Source: Bacteroidia bacterium (GTDB lineage Bacteria > Bacteroidota > Bacteroidia > J057 > JADKCL01). From it: 64,000 nucleotides of DNA. Positions within the stretch are counted from its first letter, which is position 1; every line of letters starts with the position of its first letter. The stretch spans positions 744,001 through 808,000 of the forward strand of contig JACJYV010000001.1 of assembly GCA_020635905.1 (NCBI GenBank), given 5' to 3'. The notes beneath the pieces were generated by a model. The model was not told the DNA's origin. It made no database searches and saw only the letters and a program-made list of their open reading frames with translations. The translations under genes were made by a program, and so were the position numbers. This document shows, piece by piece, positions 25,177 through 33,796 of this stretch.

Positions 25177-28100
25177 CTGGCCATCCCTATCCTTCCAGGA
25201 TACGGGATTCCCCTGAACATACGCGTACAAATTGGGCCCGTCCACGGTTCCGGCCGGATCGGGATTCATCCAGCGGCAGGTCCAGGTGGCGTAGTAGCGG
25301 GCGCCATAATAATACAACCCGGTAAGGGCGTCCTTTTCCTTGCCCAGATAACGGTATTCTTTCAGGTTGGCTTCCACTCCCTTTTGAGTGAGGAAAAAGG
25401 AGGTGCCGCCATAGGGGAAATATTCCTCGTAGCTCAATATGCTGGCAGCCGCATCCAGTTGCAGACTCACCGACCCCTGGTCGGTGCCCAGGGAATACAC
25501 GGTATAGGGTGTCTGGATCTTCCCATTGCCCCGTGGCTGACTTTCGGTCAGGGAGTAATGAATGCGGGCCTCGGTTTGGGAGCCGCCCGAGGCGGTTACG
25601 GTATGCCTTTCCAGTTGTATCTTCCCTCCGTCCGGATTTATTTTCCCATCATTTACCGGCACAATCGTTATCCGCTTGCTTTGCCAGGCTCCCAGATAGA
25701 TTTTCTCCTCCATTTCGGCAGCTTTACCCCCCTGCTGCATGCGGGTGCTTACCTTCTTCACCCGGTTTCCGTGGGCATCGTAGAGGTAATATTCCCCGTC
25801 GTCCATCTGCTTTGGGCCCTGCTTCTGGTTGCGGTCGATGATCAATACACTGCTGAGTTCGTCGCGGTAATTCCATTGCAGGCTGGATTTTCCATCGGGA
25901 GCCAGTTGCTGCATATTTCCGCTGGCATCGTAGGTGAATCCGGGGCCGGCGGGGGTTTTCTTTGAGCCCGAACCCAGCTTCAGGTCCTGAATGCGGTTGG
26001 AATCGCGGGCGATGGTATTGAGCTGGGTGAAGCGACCCGAAGCGGCGACATGACGCCGGGTGACCAGATTGCCGCCCCCATCATAGCGGTAGGAACGGGT
26101 ATAATTTTCGAGATTTTGCAGATCACTGAAATTGCCCGTTCGCCCATCCTGCAGGTTGGCATGGCTCCGTCCCGTGGCCTCAATCAGGCGATAGAGGGGA
26201 TCGTAGGTATAGGCGGAAACCGGATTGATCGCCTGATTGCGGTTGTAAACCGAATTCCAATACCCATCGAAAATACTGGAAATGTTGCCCACCGGGTCAT
26301 AGGTGTAATTCAGATCCTGCAGCAATTCAGGGGTTCCGCCTTCAGCATCGGCTTTGCGGGTGCTTTTGATGCGGAGGAGGTGGCGGGTGCTGGCTTCGAG
26401 GGTATGACTGACCCGCACGCCGTTGCCCAGCAGGGTGCTGAGCAATAAGCCGTCGGGGGAATATTCTGCCCCGCCTTCAATCAGAACCTCCACCGGGGCA
26501 TTTTCTCCCTCGCCGGGCACCTCGGCCCAGGTTCTGCGGGGCAAGCCTGAGCGATGATAGCGGTGGTGGATTTTGCTTTGATCAGGCAATTCTTCCACCA
26601 AAACATGCCCGATAGCATTATAGTATTGACCACTTGCGTAGGCTTCCTCCTGCAGAATGGCAGCCTGGGCGGCCTCCGTCCAGTTGGCCTCTGCCGGGCC
26701 GTCGCTGCGGATATAACGGGTTTGCGCCAGAGAATTTCCGGTCAGGTCATAGAGGGGAGTTACCACCAAACCTGCCTGATCAAAGCTCTGCCAGATTTCA
26801 CCCAGCAGGTTATTTGCGGAGGCATTCTCCTGCCCTTCCCCATAAATATTCAATTCCACCACATTATTCAGCGGTTCCTGCCCGTCGCCACCCAGCACCG
26901 TGGAACTCAGATGGCGTTGCAGATTGTCATAGCGGTTGGCCACCACAAAGTTGCGGCTGTTAAAGCTCCTGACCGGGTGATTGAAGATATTTTCCAGAAT
27001 CCAGCTTTCGCCCGCGTCCGCACTGAAGGTGTATAATTCGCCCCCGTTCATGTCGTAGAGGTGCCTGAAATTGGCCAGATCAGTCCCGTTCAACAGGTTC
27101 TCACGGTACAGGCGCGGATCCACCAGGGTGATTTCCCGCCCCTGGATATCCAGCACGTGCTGGGTGGTCAGGATGCGTTCGGTTGAGGCCGGATCCAGCG
27201 GGGGGCCATTGTCTTCGAGGGTGTAAATGACCCGCCCGAGATTATCCTGCACCTCCCCCACGGGCGTATTATTAAATACTGCCGCCTTGTCCAGGGCTGC
27301 TTTTTCCAGTTCCTGGGCCTGGGTGGGGCTGGCAGGATAGTTCTTCATAAAATCCTGATAATACACCGAGTCACAGACTGTGTCATTCGCATCGTAATGC
27401 CAGGATTCCCAGGGCGAGTAGATCACTTTGGAAAAGAAGCCCTTCGAATCATCGATGCGGATGACCCGGCCCATGGGGTCGTAGTGGGTGATCACGGGCG
27501 GCGGAGTCAGGCCCTGGTCGATCAGGGTTTGCTGGTCCTCAAAATATGGGGTGTGGGAGTAAAAGGCCGGCCAGGTCTGGGCCACCTGCCCTTTATTATT
27601 CATCACCGTTCTCCCGGTCACGCTCCACCGTTGTGCTGGTTGGGTAGCAGGAATGGCCTCCACCTGAGGCAGCACCCATTCCCCGTTTATTTCCTGCAGG
27701 GCCACCGGGCCCGGATTGGTCAGGGTTTTGGTTTGGAGAATCTGGCCCGATCCCGAATTATACACAATCCCCTGCCGGATGAGTTCATCTCCGTCGGGCA
27801 GAGCCATGGCCTGCGGCTCATGGACGTGGCGGGTGCGCTGCAACTGGATGGCACAGACCGGGCCTGGATTGTCCGGGTTCATCCAGGTGCTGAGGTCGTA
27901 GTAATAGAAGCTGCTGGCTCCCTGCAAATAGGCTTCCGGGTTTTGCAGCACATCTTCGAAGCTGGGATTTTGCACCGGGACATACTGCGAAAGGGGCAAA
28001 TCTCCGGCCGGTTGGCCCCCGGTGACTCCGTGGATGGAGGTGGCCACCACCATCCCCAGGGGATCAAACAGCACCTCACTCAGGTTGCCGTTAAAATCCA

Positions 28101-31100
28101 TGATCTGCGCAGGCTCGAGGGTCTGATAGTCGTAGGTAATGCCGGTGACCAGGGCTTCTGAAGGGGAATACCAGTGATTCTCTTCGGTAATCAACAGGGC
28201 ATACGGATCATACTCCAAAGTCACCACCGGGTCCAGCCCGCCGCCTGCGGGGCGGTCAGGTTCCTGCAGACAACCCTTGCTCAGGGCGTAGGCATTGTCG
28301 GTGCGGCTCGGCTGATAAAAGAGGGAAGGATCGCTGTAATAATGCTGAGTCAGGCCAAATTTCCACCAATAGCCGTCCTGCAACAGGTAGCCCGCCTCGC
28401 ATTGCAGCATGTCGTTATCGACCTTGTCTCCGTAAATGGAGGTGACATCAGCTTCCGAAAGGGCTGCCGTTTCGGTATGGTGCAGCAGACCCGGGAGGCT
28501 GATCTGGCCATAATCCAGAGGCTGGGTGAGGTCGGCAGACCAGAAATAAGAGCGGGTTGAGGTCAGCAGTTGGCGGGAGGATTGCTCCACGGCTTCGGCA
28601 ATTTGGGCAAAAGTGAAATAGCCCGCAGCTGGAGCCGCCACTTCCAGGGCATGCAGGGTACGGCTGCCGTTTTGCACCGCCAGCAGCTGCCAGAACTGGG
28701 CCGGGTCATTTTCGTCCCGGTTTACGGTATTGATCACATCGTTTTCACTGACCAGCACCTTCAGTTCCTGTTGCTCAGGATAGATAATGTCTGCGCCATT
28801 GCGACGCCCGTAACTTACCGCACAGCTTTTGCGCACGGTGCCATATTCATCCGTTTCCAGGTCGAAGGTGTGGGTAATGCGCGGATCGGCGGGATTGCGG
28901 TCGTATTCGTAGCTGAGGCTTTCCTGCTGCAGGGGCAAAAAGACCGCATAGCGCTGCTCTTCCCGGGGTTGCACCTGCCGGATGTGCACCGTACTCTGGG
29001 CGACCGTATAGGGCAGGTCCGTCAGTTGGGGATTTTGGTGGTGATCGAGGCCATATACCTCAGAGCGCAGGGTGTGTCCGGCGGTGGCGGCCCGGGCCTG
29101 CTGCAGGGTCAGTGCGTCCTGCAGGTCGATTTCCGGCCCGAAGGTGCTGAGGGGCAGGTCCGGCCAGGCCTGGGCATCGCCCGACCAGAATTCGCGGGCA
29201 TACTGCGCCGCCACCAGTTCGCCCCGCAGAGCGGCCCCGGTGTGAAACCAGGTTTTGGTGTAAACGGGGGGCACAAAGAGGGCCTGATCGAGGGCTTTGA
29301 CCAGATCAGGGGGAAGTTGGGTCCCGGGGCGAAATTTTTCAAAATGATCACTATCCCAGCTTTCCACAAAGCCAAAGCCGCGAAATTCCCGCTCCACCGG
29401 ATCGAAATAGCCGTCGTGATACCTGTAGCGGCTGAAGCTGGCATAGCCGGTGGTGTGGTCCAGGATCTCGGCTGACTCCATGACCTGCACCGGAAAGGGC
29501 AGGCGGGTGAGCCAGGGGCGGCCCTGCTGTTTGTCGTCCAGGTAAAACTGCACCGAGGAGGCATAATTGACCCGGGTTTCGGCCCCCATATTATTCTTCA
29601 TCCCGGTCAGCAGGTAGGGCTTTTTGCCCCCGCTGAAGTCGTAGTAGTGGTGCTCCGGGGCCGGAATCTGGCGGCTGAGGATGAGGGAAGCCGTACCCGT
29701 GCCATTCACGTCCGCAAAGTTGATTTCGGCCAGATTGTCCCAGGCTGTGTCCAGGGGCAGGCGCAGGGGTTCGCTGAAGCGGTTGCCACTCTGGTTGAAC
29801 CAGATCAGCAGGTAATCGGGGCCGGCATAGCAGATATCCGTGGTGCCCGAGCCGTCCAGATCGGCCAGTTGCAGGCGTTTCAGGTCCAGTTCTTCCCCAA
29901 ACTGAGGGGCATTTTCCAAAACCACCTTTTCCCCAAAATGCCCGTACCCCAGTCCCGGCCAGCACTCCACCCGGCCATTGGTGATGCGCACATAATGGGT
30001 CATGCCATCCCCAAACATATCGGCAAAGGTGAGCAGTTCGGTCTGGGAACTCGATTCCACCAGGGGAAAACCGGGTGGCTTCAGGCGGTTTTCGGGCCGG
30101 CCAAAGCCCAGGGTGCCGTAGGAAGGATAGTATTTCAGGCTTTCCGGCTCAAAAAGCATCAGATCGGCCCGGCCATCGCCCGTAATGTCGAGCAACTGGC
30201 GGTGATGGTTGAAATAGTCGATGGGCAGGGATTCCATCTGACGGAAATTTTGCCATTGTCCCTCCTCCCCTTCGCGGTAATAGCCGGCCGCGGGCGGAAA
30301 ACCCACCACCAGGTCCATCACATAATTGCCCTCCAGGCTGGTCAGCATTACTTTTTTGTCCTGCAGATTGCCTTGCAGGGGAAATTCGTCGAGCGCCCGG
30401 GAGCGGCCATAGCGGCCCTGGCCCAGGGGTTCGAGGTACTGGGTTACCTCTGCGTTGCTGTGCAAAAATCCCGGCAGCCCCTCCCCTTTCAGGTCCACCG
30501 GCAGGAAACCGTCGCGGCTGAGATTACCGGGCAGATTGGCCCCGCCCAACACTTCCAGTTTCCTGAATTCCTGGCCCAGCGGGTCGAATTCCTGATAGGT
30601 CAGATCCACCGGAGGCAAGGCGCGGCTGGTATAATTGCCCGCCTCATCACGGCGATACCCGGTTTCCACCACCCTTTGCAGCAGGCTGTTGCCCCCGTAG
30701 GGTGTGGTCTGGTATTGAAAATCCAGGACCGTGGTGAGGAAGGATTCGCCCGAAAACTCACCTTCAAACTGGTGAAATACCCGCACATTCTGGCAAAGCA
30801 GGCGGGTGCGCACCTCAAAGCCCGGCCGATAGACAGAGTAAGGATCGGGCCGCAGGACGGGGGTGATGGCCGCAGTGGGGTTTTGGGGATCAAACGGCCC
30901 GTAGCCGAATTTGATCTGGAAGGCAAAGCGCTGCTGACCGGGCTCCTGACTGGAATAGTAGTTGCCAAATTGGACCGAGTCGGGGTAGCGGTTGCTGAGA
31001 ACATTGCGGTTGGCTTCGGAAGGTGTACCGGGCTGGCCCAGGGGATCGGTGAGGTAGTTGTACCGGATCTGGTTGCCTTTGGCATCGGTGCTGCCCTCGA

Positions 31101-31671
31101 TCAGCCACTCAAAGATGCGGGCAGGATTTTGGGGGTCTGCGATCCGGCCAGCCGAGGTCTTACCCAGGTAATGGGTTTCATTGGCGGCGGTAATGATCTT
31201 CCAGAAAGCCAGTCCGGTGGCCTGTTCAGTCCATTTTTCGATCCGGTCGAAGGTGCCCTCGGTGCGGGGGCGGTAGGCCTGAACCTGGTAGGCGGAGCCG
31301 TCGAGGGTGGCGGATTGGAGGTCCTTTTCCCAGCCGCTGGAGGTGGGGATCAGGGCCGGGGTGAGGGCGCCGCCCGAGAGCAGGAAGACGTCTTCGTCGT
31401 TGTAGCGGGGGATGCCGCGGGTGGTTTTGCGGGAGACGGAGAGCAGGGGCAATTGAAAGCCCAGCCCGAATATGCCATGGCCGCCGCCGGAGGCATAATC
31501 GACCGAAAGGGACGGGGCAAAACCGCGTCCGGAGGGTGCTGGCAGGGGAATGGAATAGCTGAAGGTGCCGGTAAAGGCATTGGGGGTGAAGGATTCCTGC
31601 ATGCCGCGCAGGGCGCCCCCGCCGGTGGGCAGGGATATTTTGGGGGCGCTGATTTCTGATTGCTTTTTCAT
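24301..31671 (-). CDS. TcB-TcC fusion (SpvB/TcdB/Rhs cage) with C-terminal effector
   Basis: 2456 residues from the ATG at 31671; a TTG two codons upstream is less likely. In Tc toxins the B and C parts make a hollow Rhs cage that holds the cleaved C-terminal effector and docks on the TcA channel. An SpvB domain (ISLPTGGGALRGMQESFTPN...FSYSIPLP) covers ~1-320. FG-GAP-like repeats with DITGDGRADLM (~494), DLDGSGTTDI (~605) and DVNGTGTASL (~654) form the propeller side. A TcdB middle region around ~700-900 contains TGYASFSRYRYHDGYFDP. YD/Rhs repeats follow, ending in the Rhs core (KEYRYLGKEKDALTGLYYYGARYY, DPAGTVDGPNLYAYVQGNP, DRDG). Everything after that (from ~2166) is a variable effector. 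B and C are often separate genes elsewhere; here they form one chain. Confidence 0.93.
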   Translation of the reverse strand: MKKQSEISAPKISLPTGGGALRGMQESFTPNAFTGTFSYSIPLPAPSGRGFAPSLSVDYASGGGHGIFGLGFQLPLLSVSRKTTRGIPRYNDEDVFLLSGGALTPALIPTSSGWEKDLQSATLDGSAYQVQAYRPRTEGTFDRIEKWTEQATGLAFWKIITAANETHYLGKTSAGRIADPQNPARIFEWLIEGSTDAKGNQIRYNYLTDPLGQPGTPSEANRNVLSNRYPDSVQFGNYYSSQEPGQQRFAFQIKFGYGPFDPQNPTAAITPVLRPDPYSVYRPGFEVRTRLLCQNVRVFHQFEGEFSGESFLTTVLDFQYQTTPYGGNSLLQRVVETGYRRDEAGNYTSRALPPVDLTYQEFDPLGQEFRKLEVLGGANLPGNLSRDGFLPVDLKGEGLPGFLHSNAEVTQYLEPLGQGRYGRSRALDEFPLQGNLQDKKVMLTSLEGNYVMDLVVGFPPAAGYYREGEEGQWQNFRQMESLPIDYFNHHRQLLDITGDGRADLMLFEPESLKYYPSYGTLGFGRPENRLKPPGFPLVESSSQTELLTFADMFGDGMTHYVRITNGRVECWPGLGYGHFGEKVVLENAPQFGEELDLKRLQLADLDGSGTTDICYAGPDYLLIWFNQSGNRFSEPLRLPLDTAWDNLAEINFADVNGTGTASLILSRQIPAPEHHYYDFSGGKKPYLLTGMKNNMGAETRVNYASSVQFYLDDKQQGRPWLTRLPFPVQVMESAEILDHTTGYASFSRYRYHDGYFDPVEREFRGFGFVESWDSDHFEKFRPGTQLPPDLVKALDQALFVPPVYTKTWFHTGAALRGELVAAQYAREFWSGDAQAWPDLPLSTFGPEIDLQDALTLQQARAATAGHTLRSEVYGLDHHQNPQLTDLPYTVAQSTVHIRQVQPREEQRYAVFLPLQQESLSYEYDRNPADPRITHTFDLETDEYGTVRKSCAVSYGRRNGADIIYPEQQELKVLVSENDVINTVNRDENDPAQFWQLLAVQNGSRTLHALEVAAPAAGYFTFAQIAEAVEQSSRQLLTSTRSYFWSADLTQPLDYGQISLPGLLHHTETAALSEADVTSIYGDKVDNDMLQCEAGYLLQDGYWWKFGLTQHYYSDPSLFYQPSRTDNAYALSKGCLQEPDRPAGGGLDPVVTLEYDPYALLITEENHWYSPSEALVTGITYDYQTLEPAQIMDFNGNLSEVLFDPLGMVVATSIHGVTGGQPAGDLPLSQYVPVQNPSFEDVLQNPEAYLQGASSFYYYDLSTWMNPDNPGPVCAIQLQRTRHVHEPQAMALPDGDELIRQGIVYNSGSGQILQTKTLTNPGPVALQEINGEWVLPQVEAIPATQPAQRWSVTGRTVMNNKGQVAQTWPAFYSHTPYFEDQQTLIDQGLTPPPVITHYDPMGRVIRIDDSKGFFSKVIYSPWESWHYDANDTVCDSVYYQDFMKNYPASPTQAQELEKAALDKAAVFNNTPVGEVQDNLGRVIYTLEDNGPPLDPASTERILTTQHVLDIQGREITLVDPRLYRENLLNGTDLANFRHLYDMNGGELYTFSADAGESWILENIFNHPVRSFNSRNFVVANRYDNLQRHLSSTVLGGDGQEPLNNVVELNIYGEGQENASANNLLGEIWQSFDQAGLVVTPLYDLTGNSLAQTRYIRSDGPAEANWTEAAQAAILQEEAYASGQYYNAIGHVLVEELPDQSKIHHRYHRSGLPRRTWAEVPGEGENAPVEVLIEGGAEYSPDGLLLSTLLGNGVRVSHTLEASTRHLLRIKSTRKADAEGGTPELLQDLNYTYDPVGNISSIFDGYWNSVYNRNQAINPVSAYTYDPLYRLIEATGRSHANLQDGRTGNFSDLQNLENYTRSYRYDGGGNLVTRRHVAASGRFTQLNTIARDSNRIQDLKLGSGSKKTPAGPGFTYDASGNMQQLAPDGKSSLQWNYRDELSSVLIIDRNQKQGPKQMDDGEYYLYDAHGNRVKKVSTRMQQGGKAAEMEEKIYLGAWQSKRITIVPVNDGKINPDGGKIQLERHTVTASGGSQTEARIHYSLTESQPRGNGKIQTPYTVYSLGTDQGSVSLQLDAAASILSYEEYFPYGGTSFFLTQKGVEANLKEYRYLGKEKDALTGLYYYGARYYATWTCRWMNPDPAGTVDGPNLYAYVQGNPVSWKDRDGQAKRKNGSPKYVTKSNGTSGGSPRVMPTNFKAGVVKPRKSGLLGGRLRKLTAAEWRSPTQSTYSSVKINGKFWKSFTNGAPKNSSIVFPYSVGLYSHGPNQEIKRNPHSEDWLTAELETVDWNQFPIPADQVAGKNLISISINNSTCLNCAHTLVNAYTELKKTIPGLEMRVKYLNPYKTGLLRNKLTISKGNNVVEINKILTDAGIHVRFFPINSWALRYGRSLKVRILKLKLARAALNSHSFRQFGTTYTLKGVIDDMEKKRQLIGQEIIRTLKYDPSQTYRQLGWNRKK

Positions 31672-31908
31672 GAACAAAGGGTGAAAAACGGATCAAAAAA
31701 AGACACTTACTTCAGGAAATTACGAATCTTCCCCTGCTTGCGGAACCTGACCTGAATGATTTTTTTTATCGTTTGGAATCATTCCCGACCGGGCTCAACC
31801 GTTTATACCCGGCCGCAGGGAAACGTTACCGGGGGGTGGTGGATTTTTTTTCGCGGGAAGGGAAGATTTTGCAAAAAACAGGGTTTAGGGGCTTGGGGGA
31901 GGGTTTGG
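31672..31908. other. Upstream region of the Tc operon
   Basis: Probable promoter region of the minus-strand Tc operon, between the ATG and the AGTACTT array. It is AT-rich with A/T runs. No exact TAnnTTTG was found at a good distance; CACCCTTTG just before the ATG lacks the TA. Confidence 0.35.
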
Positions 31909-32571
31909 AAAGTACTTCGGAAGTCTGCTAAAGTACTTCGGAGCTCTGCTAAAGTACTTCGGAAGTCTGCTTAAGTACTTCCGAGCTCTGCTAAAGTACT
32001 TCCGAGCTCTGCTAAAGTACTTCGGAAGTCTGCTTAAGTACTTCCGAGCTCTGCTAAAGTACTTCGGAAGTCTGCTTAAGTACTTCAGGCTCTGCTAAAG
32101 TACTTGAGATCTGCTTAAGTGCTTCAGGCTCTGCTAAAAGTACTTCGGAAGTCTGCTTAAGTACTTCAAGGCTCTGCTAAATGTACTTCGGAGTCTGCTA
32201 AAAGTAGCTTCGAGCTCTGCTAAAAAGTGCTTCAGAGTCTGCCTAAAAGTGCTTCAGAGTCTGCTAAAAGTACTTCCAGGCTCTGCTAAAACTACTTCGG
32301 AAGTATTAAAAGTACTTCAGTAAGTATTAAAATACTTCAGGTATTAACAAGTACTTCAGGTACTTAAAAGTACTTCAATGTAACAAATGCTTCGAATGCT
32401 AACAAGTGCTTCAAGTACTAACAAATACTTCGAGTAACCGTACTTCAGTGAAGTACTTTAGTTAACAAATACTTCAGAGTATTAAGAAAAGTATTCAGGT
32501 GATACTAACAAGTACTTCGAAAGTACTAACAAGTACTTCGGTAAGTACTAACAAGTATTTCGGAAGTACTT
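31909..32571. repeat. Degenerate ~21 bp tandem repeat array (AGTACTTC units)
   Basis: About 32 consecutive units of 17-24 bp (mean near 20.7) over 663 bp. Each begins with a form of AAAGTACTTC. Units 1-18 (31909-~32285) end in CTGCT, as in AAGTACTTCGGAAGTCTGCT; units 19-32 end in AGTATT or AGTACT, as in AACAAGTACTTCGGTAAGTA. Late units are near-perfect inverted repeats (AGTACTT-CGGT-AAGTACT). The first units are most alike and divergence grows to the right. No frame stays open along the array. There are no unique spacers, so it is not a CRISPR array. It lies upstream of the Tc operon start. Confidence 0.92.
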
Positions 32572-32961
32572 AATTTTGCATCGGTGCCCTGTGTTTTTCG
32601 ATGTGCTTTTCAATTACTTTGTTTATCCTAGACTCTCAAAACGCCCATACTTTTACAAACCCGATCGCTTTCATGGCGCAGTGGATTAGACGGCTGGGGT
32701 GGCCCTGATCTGGAATGCCGCCTGGGCCATTTGGTCGCGACGGGGTCTTTGATTGGCAGATGGGAAGGTGCAGAGTTGGGATTTTGGTTGGGAAATGGGA
32801 TTAAGAGGATTGGAATTGAAGGGATGGGGATGGAGGGAAAGGAGTGGGGTTGGTGGCAATTGCGGTTAATGTAAGTTGGGGGGCGATTTGAGATTATGTA
32901 TAAATAATTGAAACCTTCATTTTATTAAATAAGTATTAATCTTTGTGTGTAATTGGAACGC
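32572..32961. other. Intergenic region with G-rich block
   Basis: No gene is supported. A G/A-rich block at about 32755-32890 contains GATTGGAATTGA followed by GGATGGGGATGGAGGG; a similar block occurs at 33544-33600. The last 60 bp are AT-rich and probably hold the promoter of the next gene. Confidence 0.45.
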
Positions 32962-33303
32962 ATGGACAAATTTAAGAGAATGAAAAAAATAAAGATTTTA
33001 TTTGGGGTAGCAATAGGGGTAATAGTGATAGGGGCAATAGCATTTTTTTATGGGTACCTTGAAGGTGGGACTCAGAAAACAAATGAAGAATCTTCAGGTG
33101 GGACCGTAATAGTTATTCAAGATTATCCATGTTACCATTTGGATAATGCAGTTTCTCAAGTTGAAAAAAATGAAATTTGCAACCAATCTCGAGAAGCTAT
33201 GTATGTAAGTGGACCTGGGATAAACCTTTACTTACTAAATCCGGGTGATTCTGTAGTCCTTACCCAAATGGTTGACAGCGATTTTGTAGTATTTTCTAAT
33301 TAA
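32962..33303 (+). CDS. Small membrane-anchored protein of unknown function
   Basis: 113 residues from the ATG (a TTG three codons upstream is possible). A basic N-terminus (KFKRMKKIK) precedes one membrane helix (ILFGVAIGVIVIGAIAFFYG, ~11-30). The rest is a small extracytoplasmic domain with two cysteines (YPCYH, NEICNQ) and predicted strands (GGTVIVIQDY, INLYLLNPGDSVVLTQM). No family was recognised. It is a single gene, AT-rich, at the edge of the accessory region, with G-rich repeat blocks on both sides. Confidence 0.55.
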   Translation: MDKFKRMKKIKILFGVAIGVIVIGAIAFFYGYLEGGTQKTNEESSGGTVIVIQDYPCYHLDNAVSQVEKNEICNQSREAMYVSGPGINLYLLNPGDSVVLTQMVDSDFVVFSN

Positions 33304-33796
33304 AGTAACAATGGCCTAATTCGTATAATTCCTGCATAAAAAGCCAATAGAAATTGCTACGTTTAATTTGCTAATTGTTCTTTTCCACAAATTCGTAACC
33401 TAAAAATCCTAAGCCATCTCTATATGTCTATGTAAATTTTTGATTAGGCTTGTGGCCCCTTCCTACTGGACTTTGGCACGTTACCCTAGAACTCAAGATG
33501 CCTAATTCCGTTTTTGGGGTTGCGATGGGAGTTTGAGGTGGGGTGATTGGAATTGAGCGGATTGGGGTGGAGAAGAAGTGGGATCGGGATGAGTGGTGGT
33601 TTGAGAGAATGGTGGATAAATTGTGTAAGGGGGGGTTGTTGATTTGGGCAGTATTTCGGAGCTTGGTGTTGTATCTGAACGTAGCCTAAAAGGAATCAAG
33701 TGACAATGCTTCTTGGGGGTAAATTATCGGCAGAAATGCATAAGGAAACCCGATCAGCATAAAAACCAGAATTCCTAAAATTAAATAATTTTTACT
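33304..33796. other. Intergenic region, no gene seen
   Basis: AT-rich in the first 190 bp, then a G-rich block at ~33530-33640 like that at 32755-32890. The last 60 bp are AT-rich and lead into the GHKL gene. Short minus-strand frames here are low-complexity artefacts. Confidence 0.5.

Noticed and set aside
29647..31659. 670-codon plus-strand frame antisense to the TcB-TcC gene
   Set aside because: It is the shadow of a GC-rich gene: the minus-strand frame has clear SpvB/Rhs motifs, while the plus frame has Gly/Gln/His-rich low-quality sequence and no family.
31756..31974. Short coding frame running into the AGTACTT array
   Set aside because: The frame is not kept over the array (unit lengths vary 17-24), and the product is repetitive without a start context.
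31909..32571. CRISPR array
   Set aside because: Units are contiguous and degenerate, with no unique spacers of constant length, and no cas genes lie nearby.
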